IMG/VR virus record: IMGVR_UViG_3300050343_000277
Span: 1-64,000 of that record
Length of the DNA: 64,000 nucleotides
Direction: 5' to 3' (one strand)
Source of the DNA: a virus
Shown piece by piece: positions 22,512 through 30,539 of the stretch. The translations under genes and the position numbers were made by a program. The notes under the pieces were generated by a model. The model had not been told where the DNA came from. It made no database searches and was given only the letters and a program-made list of their open reading frames with translations. Numbering within the stretch: the first letter of the stretch is position 1; every line of letters begins with the position of its first letter.

Positions 22512-24699
22512 AGACTGCCGCAACAAAGAAAAGCAACCAGCTCAAGGCTGGTTAAACATTGAAGAAAGTCTCACATGGCTACGAGGGTGGGTGGAAGCTG
22601 GCTACGGCTGGTGCGCCACTCATTTTGTTGGCAGGCACAGACGTGTTGATAATGCATCAGGCAGCAACTTAGTTGTCGTAGACATCGATGGTGACACTAC
22701 CCTCGATGCATTTTGGAATACAGATACTGCCCGTAACTGGTGTGTTGCTACCTATACCACTGCTAGCCATACTCCAGATGAGCACAGGTTCCGTGCTTTG
22801 TTTCCGCTTGAGCTAGAACTCAAGACCACATCACAGCATCGTGGTGCTTACTGGCTTGTAGTCAACCGCCTTTTTGCTGACCTTGGCATTGAGACAATTA
22901 AAGATAACTGCGGACAGAAGCCTGAGCGGCTTTGGTACGGCAACACCAAGGCTGAATGGCTTATCAATGCAGATGCATTAGTCCCTGAGTTTCTACTAAC
23001 TGATATTGATTACGATGATCCAACAGACTTTGTTGCTTCAGACGTAACTAATGCAGACATCAAGCGTTGTCAGTGGTTACTAAGAAACTTCTTAGTACCA
23101 TCAGAAGATGGCGAGTATGAAACTCGCTATGTACCTGTTATGGCTGCATGTGCAGCTATTGGTCAACCTGTATTTGATGACTGGGTTGACTGGGTATTGC
23201 GTGGACATCACGGCGAGAAACGTGAGAATATTCAACCATTTAAATGGCGTGGTCTCGGTAATCATAGTGGACCTGCTAAGTTATACTCACTAGCGAAAAA
23301 ACAAAGCAGTAGTTGGTCATCACAATTACCGCCAGAGTTACGCTTTGGTGCTGTTGGATCGGCGGTAGGCTACATAGAATTTGATGCTCTACCAAACTTT
23401 GATGATGTAATTAATAACCTGGAGGTGAAATTGGATCCTGAATTTGAGCCCATACCTGATGCTTCTCAAGCTAAAAGGACAAAAGGTAGACCCAAACGTT
23501 CAGGCAGTGATGCTGCTAAAGAGCGCGAAGACGATGTAAAAAAGGTCAAAGAAATTTTGACTAACCTTCGTAAGAACGAACTTACAGGGGCAATTGAATA
23601 TGACGACGCTAATGGTAAAACCATTGAGCTTGAGGGTAATGACCTTGACTTAATGACTACCAAGCTTGCTTGCGAGCACGGAGTCTTCATTCCTGAAGCT
23701 CGTATAAAAGCTGCTATTCAATACGCAGCTGGTAAGAACAGGTACTGCCCTATTAGACGTTACTTGGATTCTTGCTCCGCTCACGCCATCCCACATAAAG
23801 ATTGGGATCGTATTGGTGAAGTGTTCTTAGGCAACAAAAATCATCTAGCAACTCTTGCCATGCAGCGCATGATGATTGGTGCAGTAGCTCGTGCTTATAA
23901 CCCTGGCTGCTCTATGTCCTGGCTTCCAATCTTAGTTGGTGCTCAAGGTGTAGGTAAGTCAATGTTTAGCCGTAGCCTTGTTCCTGAAAAGCTCTTTGCT
24001 GAAGTCTCTACCCCATTAGAGACATTAATGAAGGAGCAGTACAGGCTGCACGTTGCTTGGTTGCTAGAGCTACCTGAGATTGACCACTTCTTCCAATCAC
24101 GCAACATCGAGAACTTCAAGAACTTAATTACAACACGTTGTGATGAAGTAAGAAGACCATATGCTAGTCTTCCTGAGCGACTTCTTCGTCGCTTTGTTAT
24201 GATTGGCACGACTAATCGTAACCAGTTTCTCGTTGATAGTACAGGCAATCGACGCTTTGTACCTCTTGAGATCGGCAGCGGCTTCTTAATTCCTTGGAAG
24301 CAGATTAGTGAAGAGCGTGATTCCCTTTGGGCATCAGCTGTTCAAGCTTATCGTGAAGGCAATTCATATGAATTCAATAGCGGTGAGATCGCTCAGATCG
24401 CTGAGTACATTCAAGAGTTTGGTGATCCAGACCCATGGATGGAGAAGATTAGTCATTACGTCAGTCTGAAGGAAGAGGTTTCAGCTGCTGAGGTTCTTAC
24501 CAAAGCACTTGACCTTGACCCAAGACAACAAGGACGACGTGAATCTCGTCGAGTAGCTGATGTTTTACAAACACTTGGCTGGAGACGATTAAACACTTCA
24601 CGCAAAGATCCAGTTACTAATAAGGTCAAATCAGTTCGACTATGGATTCGTCCTACTGACGATCCATTGACTGACGACCATATTCTCAACGACTTTTAA
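22486..24699 (+). CDS. AEP-type primase fused to VirE-type SF3-like helicase
   Basis: The product is about 737 aa from the ATG at 22486 (MKLRIAVHKDC); 22477 is an alternative. The N-terminal third has NLVVVDIDGD near residue 62 (the DxD metal site of archaeo-eukaryotic primases), TASHTPDEHRFRALF and PERLWYGN. The C-terminal half is a VirE/D5-like ATPase with VGAQGVGKSMFSR near residue 485 (Walker A), LLELPEIDHF (Walker B) and FVMIGTTNRNQFL (sensor/motif C). A charged linker at about 330-370 joins them. It would prime and unwind DNA for the split polymerase at 28-30 kb. Confidence 0.82.
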   Translation: MKLRIAVHKDCRNKEKQPAQGWLNIEESLTWLRGWVEAGYGWCATHFVGRHRRVDNASGSNLVVVDIDGDTTLDAFWNTDTARNWCVATYTTASHTPDEHRFRALFPLELELKTTSQHRGAYWLVVNRLFADLGIETIKDNCGQKPERLWYGNTKAEWLINADALVPEFLLTDIDYDDPTDFVASDVTNADIKRCQWLLRNFLVPSEDGEYETRYVPVMAACAAIGQPVFDDWVDWVLRGHHGEKRENIQPFKWRGLGNHSGPAKLYSLAKKQSSSWSSQLPPELRFGAVGSAVGYIEFDALPNFDDVINNLEVKLDPEFEPIPDASQAKRTKGRPKRSGSDAAKEREDDVKKVKEILTNLRKNELTGAIEYDDANGKTIELEGNDLDLMTTKLACEHGVFIPEARIKAAIQYAAGKNRYCPIRRYLDSCSAHAIPHKDWDRIGEVFLGNKNHLATLAMQRMMIGAVARAYNPGCSMSWLPILVGAQGVGKSMFSRSLVPEKLFAEVSTPLETLMKEQYRLHVAWLLELPEIDHFFQSRNIENFKNLITTRCDEVRRPYASLPERLLRRFVMIGTTNRNQFLVDSTGNRRFVPLEIGSGFLIPWKQISEERDSLWASAVQAYREGNSYEFNSGEIAQIAEYIQEFGDPDPWMEKISHYVSLKEEVSAAEVLTKALDLDPRQQGRRESRRVADVLQTLGWRRLNTSRKDPVTNKVKSVRLWIRPTDDPLTDDHILNDF

Positions 24700-24719
24700 A
24701 CACTATATATTCTTTTAAA

Positions 24720-24956
24720 ATGAAATCATCTGATATCCAAATTGGGTTGCGGGTTCGCGTGTCTTCTAATGACATGACAGCGCTTGTAGTAGGCAAGCCT
24801 GAGTATTACACCCCCAACGCTAAACTAGTTCGTATAAAGTATGAAAATAGCACACGTTATGAATACATGATCAATCATCAGCTGACAGCGTTGCCTGAAG
24901 AAGATCAATACCCTGCATTGGGTGGTACGTTTGTTAATTCACCTTCGAAGATATAG
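24720..24956 (+). CDS. Small hypothetical protein
   Basis: 78 aa, starting MKSSDIQIGLRVRVSSNDMT, beta-rich with a KOW/SH3-like look (IQIGLRVRVSS, ALVVGKPEYY). Function unknown. It lies immediately after the primase-helicase. Confidence 0.55.
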   Translation: MKSSDIQIGLRVRVSSNDMTALVVGKPEYYTPNAKLVRIKYENSTRYEYMINHQLTALPEEDQYPALGGTFVNSPSKI

Positions 24957-24957
24957 T

Positions 24958-25773
24958 ATGGCCGAAGCAAAGCCTAATAAACGTGTAGGAGGGCATGCAT
25001 ACGGTAGACGCCATATGCAGCTATCTAACACTGCAGAAGAAGGTGAACTATGTATCTATAGCGGTCATTCGCTTGGACGATTTAGTTCACATTCAATGCG
25101 TTATGACAGTCATCAAGCCTGTGTACGTTGCGTAGCATCAGCAAGAGAAGGAATGCTTTCCTTTGACATTGATCGCCTTCTTAAAAAGTATAGAAGCAAA
25201 GCACTTAAGTTCTGGTCACAAGTAGATATTGGACAGCCTGATGAGTGCTGGATGTGGAATGGAGTAGTTAACCCTAGAACTAAGCAACCCCAGTTTGCTT
25301 GGCGTAGACCTGGTATCTCTACTTCTACTCAACATCATCCACAGCGTGTAGCAATGTGGTTCACATGGGGAGACTTAGGGTTTACAGGTGTCAAAACAAC
25401 ATGTGGTGAAAAGTATTGCTGTAATCCATTTCATTTGATACCGCAACATGTTGGAGTGTTTGTAGACCAAGACAGCTACGTCGATTCATTTGAACTTGCT
25501 TGCCAGTTACATACGTTGCGGCAACAAGTTGCTGAGTATGTAATTGAAGAAGCAATTAAAGAAGAACAAAAGAAAGACGATACGGCAGAGATCGAAGCAA
25601 GAGCAGCGCTTTTACTAGATCCAAATACGCAGTATGTAGATAGGTTCGAAGCTGTAATGACCGACATTTTAGCTGGCAAACATATCTCACAAACTGAACC
25701 TTCTAACCCTGGATTGTTTCGTGCTCCAACTGATAACGAGGAGAACGATGAAAACCCCACAGAAGAATTTTAA
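24958..25773 (+). CDS. HNH-fold protein, catalytic His apparently replaced
   Basis: The start is the ATG at 24958 (MAEAKPNKRVGGHAYGRRHM), 2 nt after the previous gene; the product is 271 aa. The middle matches the DECWMWNG ... RVAMWFTWG ... TTCGEKYCCNPFHLI layout of HNH nucleases of the CVNPxHL type, but the position where a catalytic His is usually seen before Cys reads TTC. An upstream Cys pair (CVRC) could bind zinc. The acidic tail ends NPTEEF, like the SSB-type tips elsewhere. It may bind DNA structurally or be a divergent nuclease. Confidence 0.5.
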   Translation: MAEAKPNKRVGGHAYGRRHMQLSNTAEEGELCIYSGHSLGRFSSHSMRYDSHQACVRCVASAREGMLSFDIDRLLKKYRSKALKFWSQVDIGQPDECWMWNGVVNPRTKQPQFAWRRPGISTSTQHHPQRVAMWFTWGDLGFTGVKTTCGEKYCCNPFHLIPQHVGVFVDQDSYVDSFELACQLHTLRQQVAEYVIEEAIKEEQKKDDTAEIEARAALLLDPNTQYVDRFEAVMTDILAGKHISQTEPSNPGLFRAPTDNEENDENPTEEF

Positions 25774-25805
25774 ATTACTTATCCTAAACAAAGAGTCATT
25801 CAATT

Positions 25806-26228
25806 ATGTCTAGACGTACAGATTTACTTCAGCAACTTTTACAATCCGATAAATTCGGTGAAGAAAAAGATAACGAGCAAAAGTTTTTAGCCGCTACTGC
25901 TGAGCTTATTCTTACAGACTTAATTAACGTCGCAATGAATGGAGTTCAAGCCAAAGGCGCAGGCTCCTTAGTTATTAATCTAGTTAACGACTCCACAACA
26001 TACATGTCTGGGCATGATGTTGAATCTGATTTAGTCTCCGCTGAACGCGAAGAGGATTCAGAAATCGTGGAGTTTCTTCGTTCGCTGATTGAAGAAATTG
26101 ATGAGAATGACTGGTCTAAAAACGTATTAATTACATTGATCAGTGATGCTGGAACAAGAACATTTAGTCTCGAAGCAGGAGGGGGCCAAGAAAGCCTCCG
26201 AGCGATCACAGCAGAATTTAGCGGATAA
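25806..26228 (+). CDS. Acidic hypothetical protein
   Basis: 140 aa, starting MSRRTDLLQQLLQSDKFGEE, very acidic in residues 75-105. It overlaps the next frame by 86 nt if that begins at 26143. No recognised domain. Confidence 0.5.
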   Translation: MSRRTDLLQQLLQSDKFGEEKDNEQKFLAATAELILTDLINVAMNGVQAKGAGSLVINLVNDSTTYMSGHDVESDLVSAEREEDSEIVEFLRSLIEEIDENDWSKNVLITLISDAGTRTFSLEAGGGQESLRAITAEFSG

Positions 26229-26814
26229 GCTAAAAGCTTCTGGATTAAAACTGCCTCTATACCCAACACCTCAAATTATTGAGCGAGCACGATCAGTGAT
26301 GGGATCAATTGACTTTGATCCTACTTCTGATCCTGTACAGCAAGTGCTTGTAGACGCTACGTCAGTTCCATCTGTCGAAGCTAATCCATTGCAAGAACAT
26401 TGGCATGGCAACGTCTTTGTAGCTCCTAAAGGTGCTGTACGGACTACAAGGATATGGCTAAACAAAACCATTAATGAGTACCGCAATCATCACATTAATA
26501 GCTTTGTGTTCTTTACTAATGCATCTGAAATATTACGAGGCGCTCCTGCACTGCTTGACTATCCCTTCTGCATTCCATTTAAACGTGTCAAGCAGCTGCG
26601 AGCAACGGCAAAAGGCTTTGAGCCTGTATGCCCGTCAACATGGAACTTGATTGTTTACGGACCTCCTGTCGATGTAACGATTACATCAGTGGATAAGGTT
26701 TCACTTTTTTATAATACTTTCCGGGACATCGGAAGAGTAGTATTAAATGAGTTCACTGGTGATTCCTGGCAAAGAGATCTCGAATATTACGAAGAACGCA
26801 AAGGTAATGTCTGA
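26143..26814 (+). CDS. DNA N6-adenine methyltransferase-like protein, motif degenerate
   Basis: The 223-aa product resembles phage Dam-family proteins: YPTPQIIERARSVMGSIDFD near residue 41 (TP..IIERARxVxGxIDxDP), WHGNVFVAPK near residue 87 where active members have W-x-G-x-x-F-x-N-P-P, and RIWLNKTINEYR. The catalytic NPP(Y/W) is replaced by APK, so methylation activity is doubtful. The long overlap with the previous gene leaves the start uncertain. It might be an inactive homologue with a new role. Confidence 0.55.
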   Translation: MMLEQEHLVSKQEGAKKASERSQQNLADKLKASGLKLPLYPTPQIIERARSVMGSIDFDPTSDPVQQVLVDATSVPSVEANPLQEHWHGNVFVAPKGAVRTTRIWLNKTINEYRNHHINSFVFFTNASEILRGAPALLDYPFCIPFKRVKQLRATAKGFEPVCPSTWNLIVYGPPVDVTITSVDKVSLFYNTFRDIGRVVLNEFTGDSWQRDLEYYEERKGNV

Positions 26815-27233
26815 TGGTTAAGCATCTTTCGACTGCGTCCTTTTTGACCTTACCTTCAGGGAACCAAGTGCATCCCTCTCGTTTAATTCATAGAGACGGG
26901 ACAATCATGTGGAAGCATGCTCTTATATCCCCATACAATGAACTATTTCTACCTGAAACTGAAGCGCATGAAGCTCATATCATCAAGACTGCAGCTCGAC
27001 TTGAAGAGCTTAATTGCTGGGCATCACAAGGATTAGAACCTTGGGACTGCTTAATTCCTTTGATGTGGTACATCCCAGTGCATCAGCACCTTCCCTTTGC
27101 AGAAGGTTATGCATGCACGTTCAAACACGCCTCTATAGACACTAAAACTGTGTTAGAAAAAATCCGCCCACATATTCAAGAGTTCGAATCTCTCTCACAT
27201 GCAGACGGTGACCTTTACTTTCAACGATGTTAG
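26814..27233 (+). CDS. Hypothetical protein
   Basis: 139 aa, starting MVKHLSTASFLTLPSGNQVH, with several His and Trp residues (MWKHALI, PLMWYIPVHQHLPF). ATGG overlap with the previous stop. No family recognised. Its stop codon reaches into the GCCGGC hairpin. Confidence 0.5.
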   Translation: MVKHLSTASFLTLPSGNQVHPSRLIHRDGTIMWKHALISPYNELFLPETEAHEAHIIKTAARLEELNCWASQGLEPWDCLIPLMWYIPVHQHLPFAEGYACTFKHASIDTKTVLEKIRPHIQEFESLSHADGDLYFQRC

Positions 27234-27248
27234 CCGGCTAACGCCGGC
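27233..27248. terminator. GCCGGC-TAAC-GCCGGC hairpin between convergent genes
   Basis: Same 16-nt palindrome as at 3507 and 10361. Here it sits between genes ending head-on (27233 plus, 27255 minus), so it may act in both directions. Confidence 0.55.
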
Positions 27249-27254
27249 CATTTG

Positions 27255-27608
27255 TTAGTCGAGTTTATCGATAAGACGATTTAGATACCAAACCGCTTTC
27301 TCACAGTCTTGCTTAGGGTTGTCCTTAAGCCATACACGCAAAAGATACTTCAAAGCTTGGCCTTGTAGATATCCTTCTGCGTTGCTAGGTGCATCAGCAA
27401 TGGCTTGCTCAATAATGTCAATGACTTCTTGACTGCCTCGTGTGTAATGCGCTGGACTATTGACCATATCTTGCTTGCCATACTTATCACGAACATCCAG
27501 CCAGGCCAAGGATTTTTTGTTTATTGATTCATATGGCATACGATTCATATTATATTCTTCGAATTCGTCATATTCTTTTTTGAACCTGTCGTAATTCATA
27601 TGTCTCAT
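27255..27608 (-). CDS. DUF3310 protein
   Basis: The 117-aa product ends with the DUF3310 pattern: NSPAHYTRGSQEVIDIIEQ near residue 50, LQGQALKYLLRVWLKDNPKQ near 83 and EKAVWYLNRLIDKLD at the C-terminus. The family is common in phages and often placed with nucleotide metabolism; its reaction is not established. The N-terminal 45 residues are charged and family-specific. ATG at 27599 is an alternative start. It is a single minus-strand gene in a plus block. Confidence 0.8.
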   Translation of the reverse strand: MRHMNYDRFKKEYDEFEEYNMNRMPYESINKKSLAWLDVRDKYGKQDMVNSPAHYTRGSQEVIDIIEQAIADAPSNAEGYLQGQALKYLLRVWLKDNPKQDCEKAVWYLNRLIDKLD

Positions 27609-27658
27609 TTATTAATTCACTTATCTAATATAGAAACAACCGACTCAATATGTGAGAT

Positions 27659-28246
27659 ATGCCTGCACCAAAGTCAGACCCAACATTTATCAAAAACAAG
27701 GATAAATACTTTATGGATCTTGCTAAGCAAGTATCTACAGGCAGTACACACCCAATTGCTCCTGGCGGATGTGTAATTATCCGTGATCGAGAGATTTGCG
27801 GTGATGGCAGAAGTATCCTGGCTGACTGCAAAGTAGAGCTGGACTGCATTACATATGCTATTGCCACTGCCTGTAAACGTGGCACACCTATCACTGGTGC
27901 AGTTATTTACTCCACACGATACCCATTCTCTGCGTCCGTCTTTCAGCTTTATCTGATGGGCATTCGCAAAATTATCGTCCTAGCTCACGAATGGGAGCCT
28001 TATTACAAGGACGAATTTAGACGTGCAGCACGATTGGCACGAGAACTTTTTATATCCATTGAACCACTATTTGACGATGCAGACGAACGCTTTGAAAACA
28101 ACAATCAAGCTCCTAGATTCGATGACAGGGAACAACAATTCCAAGACAAAGATCTCTACACGCATAGCCCGACAGAATCAAGCAGTTTCGATGCTTCACA
28201 ATATGACGAACAAATCAATGAAAACAACAACAGCACTTCTATTTGA
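27659..28246 (+). CDS. Cytidine/dCMP deaminase-fold protein lacking zinc ligands
   Basis: The 195-aa product follows a dCMP-deaminase layout (PIAPGGCVIIRDREICGDGR, then a helix, then ITGAVIYSTRYPFSASVF and MGIRKIIVLAHEWE). The HAE motif region reads CKVELDCITYAIATA and the PCxxC region reads YPFSASVF, so the zinc-binding His and both Cys are missing. It is probably not an active deaminase, but may keep a binding or regulatory role near the polymerase genes. The C-terminal 50 residues are Asn/Asp/Gln-rich. It overlaps the exonuclease gene by 29 nt. Confidence 0.6.
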   Translation: MPAPKSDPTFIKNKDKYFMDLAKQVSTGSTHPIAPGGCVIIRDREICGDGRSILADCKVELDCITYAIATACKRGTPITGAVIYSTRYPFSASVFQLYLMGIRKIIVLAHEWEPYYKDEFRRAARLARELFISIEPLFDDADERFENNNQAPRFDDREQQFQDKDLYTHSPTESSSFDASQYDEQINENNNSTSI

Positions 28247-28745
28247 CCTTGAATCTACTGGCCTCTTGCGTCGTGGTTCTAAAATTCATTGCATTGTTGC
28301 ACGTGACTTAAGTCAATCTGACAAGCCACTTGTATGGGATGCTCCGCGCTTAGATCTTGATGATGGCATTGAAAGCCTACGCCAAGCTGATGTACTTATT
28401 GGACACAATATAATTGGCTATGACATTCCTCTAATTAAAGAGACATACGACTTTGACTATCAAGGTCAAGTCATTGACACTCTTGTACTTAGCAGGTTGT
28501 TCTATCCACATATTGCTGACCGTGATCACGAACGTCGGCCAATCGGTATGCCACAAAAGCTCTATGGCCGTCATAGCCTAGAAGCATGGGGCTATCGCCT
28601 TAAGTGTTTTAAAGGTGACTTCGGTAAGCACGAAGCTGCTTGGGATGTTTACACCCCAGAAATGCTTGATTACTGTATTCAAGATACAGAAGTAACTGTA
28701 AAACTATATGAGCTCATGCTCCGCAGGATGAATGATTATGCCTAA
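28218..28745 (+). CDS. 3'-5' exonuclease subunit of split T7-like DNA polymerase
   Basis: From the ATG at 28218 (MKTTTALLFDLESTGLL) the product is 175 aa. It shows the DnaQ motifs: LLFDLESTG (Exo I, DxE), IGHNIIGYDIPLI near residue 63 (Exo II, NxxxxD) and YCIQDTEVTVKLY near residue 157 (Exo III, YxxxD). These match the proofreading domain of T7-family DNA polymerase, but the gene ends in TAA instead of running on into the polymerase domain. It overlaps the next gene by 8 nt. Confidence 0.85.
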   Translation: MKTTTALLFDLESTGLLRRGSKIHCIVARDLSQSDKPLVWDAPRLDLDDGIESLRQADVLIGHNIIGYDIPLIKETYDFDYQGQVIDTLVLSRLFYPHIADRDHERRPIGMPQKLYGRHSLEAWGYRLKCFKGDFGKHEAAWDVYTPEMLDYCIQDTEVTVKLYELMLRRMNDYA

Positions 28746-28971
28746 GAAAACTGATCCATTAACTAAAAAAGAGATGCAAGTTGCTGCTAAAGAGTTTTAT
28801 GAACTCTTTTCAGTAGTACGTGCTGTTATGCCTGATGAAACAACAGTTGAAGATTCTCTCAAGATCATGGAGAATGTAGCGAAGCTTGCACAGAAGAAGC
28901 GAGCAGACGAACGCGAAAAAGAAGTGACTGAAAAATTTGGATTCAATAAGGAGAAACCTGACAATGCTTGA
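28738..28971 (+). CDS. Small helical linker protein between exonuclease and polymerase
   Basis: 77 aa from the ATG at 28738 (MPKKTDPLTKKEMQVAAKEF), rich in Lys/Glu helices. It overlaps the exonuclease stop and the polymerase start by exactly 8 nt each, so the three are likely made together. It sits where an intact polymerase would have its inter-domain region. A bridging subunit is a reasonable guess. Confidence 0.6.
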   Translation: MPKKTDPLTKKEMQVAAKEFYELFSVVRAVMPDETTVEDSLKIMENVAKLAQKKRADEREKEVTEKFGFNKEKPDNA

Positions 28972-30265
28972 TTGTGTACATCTTGAAATGCGTATGGCTG
29001 AGATCATGTCTCAGCAAGAAGCATCAGGATTCCGTTTTGACGTACAAGCTGCAGAACGTGTACGTAATGAACTCTCTGCAGAGATGCAGGACCTAGAAGC
29101 AGCAATTATCAAGCGCTTCCCTTATGTTCCTGGGAAAGTGTTTACGCCTAAGAGACAGAACAAAGCAAAGGGCTATGTAGCCGGTGCCCCTTTCACCAAG
29201 CTGCTTGACTTCAACCCCACTAGCAGACTGAACATTGCATGGGCGCTGCAGCAATTCCGTGGTGCTCGCTTCACACGTCTGACCGACAGCGGTAAGCCCA
29301 AGGTTGATGAAGCCTGCCTAGCTGAGATCCGTGACCTTGCACTGCAGCAAAAGAACGAACTGCTGCATGAAGAATGCGAGATGTTCATACGTCTGCTCAC
29401 ATTGCAGAAGTGGCTAGGGCAGCTCTCTGAAGGTGCTAACTCCTGGTTCAACACTATTGAGCAGGACAACTGCATCCATCACAGCTGCAGCCTCGCTACG
29501 CAGACAGGGAGGAACGCACACCGTGGTCCCAACCTGGGCCAAGTTGTATCTGCACCGTGGGCGCGGCAGCTGTTTATTCCGCACCCTGGCCACGTCATGG
29601 TCGGAGCTGACTTAGAAGGACTGGAACTTCGGGCGTTAGGGCACTACCTATCTGTCTTTGATGAGGGGGCCTTTGCTGACGTTGTCCTTAACGGTGATAT
29701 TCATCAGCAGAACGCAGACCGTGTGGGTTGCACACGTAAGGAAGTCAAGACGCTCACCTATGCGTTTATCTACGGCGCAGGTGACGTGAAGATGGGGCAC
29801 AGCCTCAGTCCTGAACTGTCTGACCCACAGAAGAAGCAGCTAGGTCAAGAGCTGCGACGCAAATTTCTTGACGCTATCCCTGGTTTGGAGCCCCTTATCG
29901 ATGCTGTTAAACAAAAAGTCCGTGATACCGGTCGTCTTAGGGGCCTCGATGGCCGCCCTATTTTCTGTCGCGCAGAGCATGCGTCACTCAACTATTTACT
30001 CCAGTCATGTGGAGCCATACTCAGCAAGCGTTGGGTGGTAGTTGGGCAAGACTTGCTTAACCAAGCAGGGCTTACATACGACCGTGACTACACACGCTGT
30101 GCCTATGTGCACGATGAAGTTCAACTCTCTGTTGTACCAACTGAAGCTGATCATGTAGCAGAAATACTTGTCAAAGCTGCTCCTATTGCTGGACAGTATT
30201 ACAAGTTTCGTGTGCCTATTACTGCTGCTTCTGATACTGGATCAAGTTGGCAAGATACACATTAA
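28964..30265 (+). CDS. Family A DNA polymerase catalytic subunit (T7-like, no exonuclease)
   Basis: From the ATG at 28964 (MLDCVHLEMRMAEIM) the product is 433 aa. It carries motif A VGADLEGLELRALGHYL near residue 217, motif B RKEVKTLTYAFIYGAG near 260 (K..YG) and motif C YVHDEVQLSV near 392. TGRNAHRGPNLGQV, GDIHQQNAD and GLDGRPIF also match the T7 polymerase order. The usual N-terminal exonuclease domain is absent and encoded two genes upstream. It should assemble with the exonuclease for proofreading synthesis. Confidence 0.92.
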   Translation: MLDCVHLEMRMAEIMSQQEASGFRFDVQAAERVRNELSAEMQDLEAAIIKRFPYVPGKVFTPKRQNKAKGYVAGAPFTKLLDFNPTSRLNIAWALQQFRGARFTRLTDSGKPKVDEACLAEIRDLALQQKNELLHEECEMFIRLLTLQKWLGQLSEGANSWFNTIEQDNCIHHSCSLATQTGRNAHRGPNLGQVVSAPWARQLFIPHPGHVMVGADLEGLELRALGHYLSVFDEGAFADVVLNGDIHQQNADRVGCTRKEVKTLTYAFIYGAGDVKMGHSLSPELSDPQKKQLGQELRRKFLDAIPGLEPLIDAVKQKVRDTGRLRGLDGRPIFCRAEHASLNYLLQSCGAILSKRWVVVGQDLLNQAGLTYDRDYTRCAYVHDEVQLSVVPTEADHVAEILVKAAPIAGQYYKFRVPITAASDTGSSWQDTH

Positions 30266-30290
30266 ACTCTCTCTCTACTTCAAAATTAAA

Positions 30291-30539
30291 ATGAATGCTT
30301 TAAAAATCCTATTTGCTGTGTATGGTCTAGGTGTTTCAGCAGTCTCTGCTTATGGATTATTTGCATTAGATATGCCTGCACTAGAGCATGCTGTTTTGTC
30401 AGGATCTGCGAGAGCTGAGCAGCGTCATAGAACAAACGTTGCTGCTGAAGGGACTTGGTTATTGCTAGGTAATTTAATTACTGTCTGTAGTATTGTGGCT
30501 GTGCCATTCCGCCACGATAGTAAGGATGGCCAGGCTTAA
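30291..30539 (+). CDS. Small two-span membrane protein
   Basis: 82 aa from the ATG at 30291. Two hydrophobic segments (ILFAVYGLGVSAVSAYGLFA and TWLLLGNLITVCSIVAVPF) are separated by a charged loop. Holin-like size, but no direct evidence of that role. Its 3' end overlaps the convergent minus-strand gene by 62 nt. Confidence 0.5.
   Translation: MNALKILFAVYGLGVSAVSAYGLFALDMPALEHAVLSGSARAEQRHRTNVAAEGTWLLLGNLITVCSIVAVPFRHDSKDGQA

Noticed and set aside
27180-27195. GTTCGAATC string as a tRNA T-loop
   Set aside because: It lies inside the 26814 gene and no acceptor, D or anticodon stem can be formed around it.
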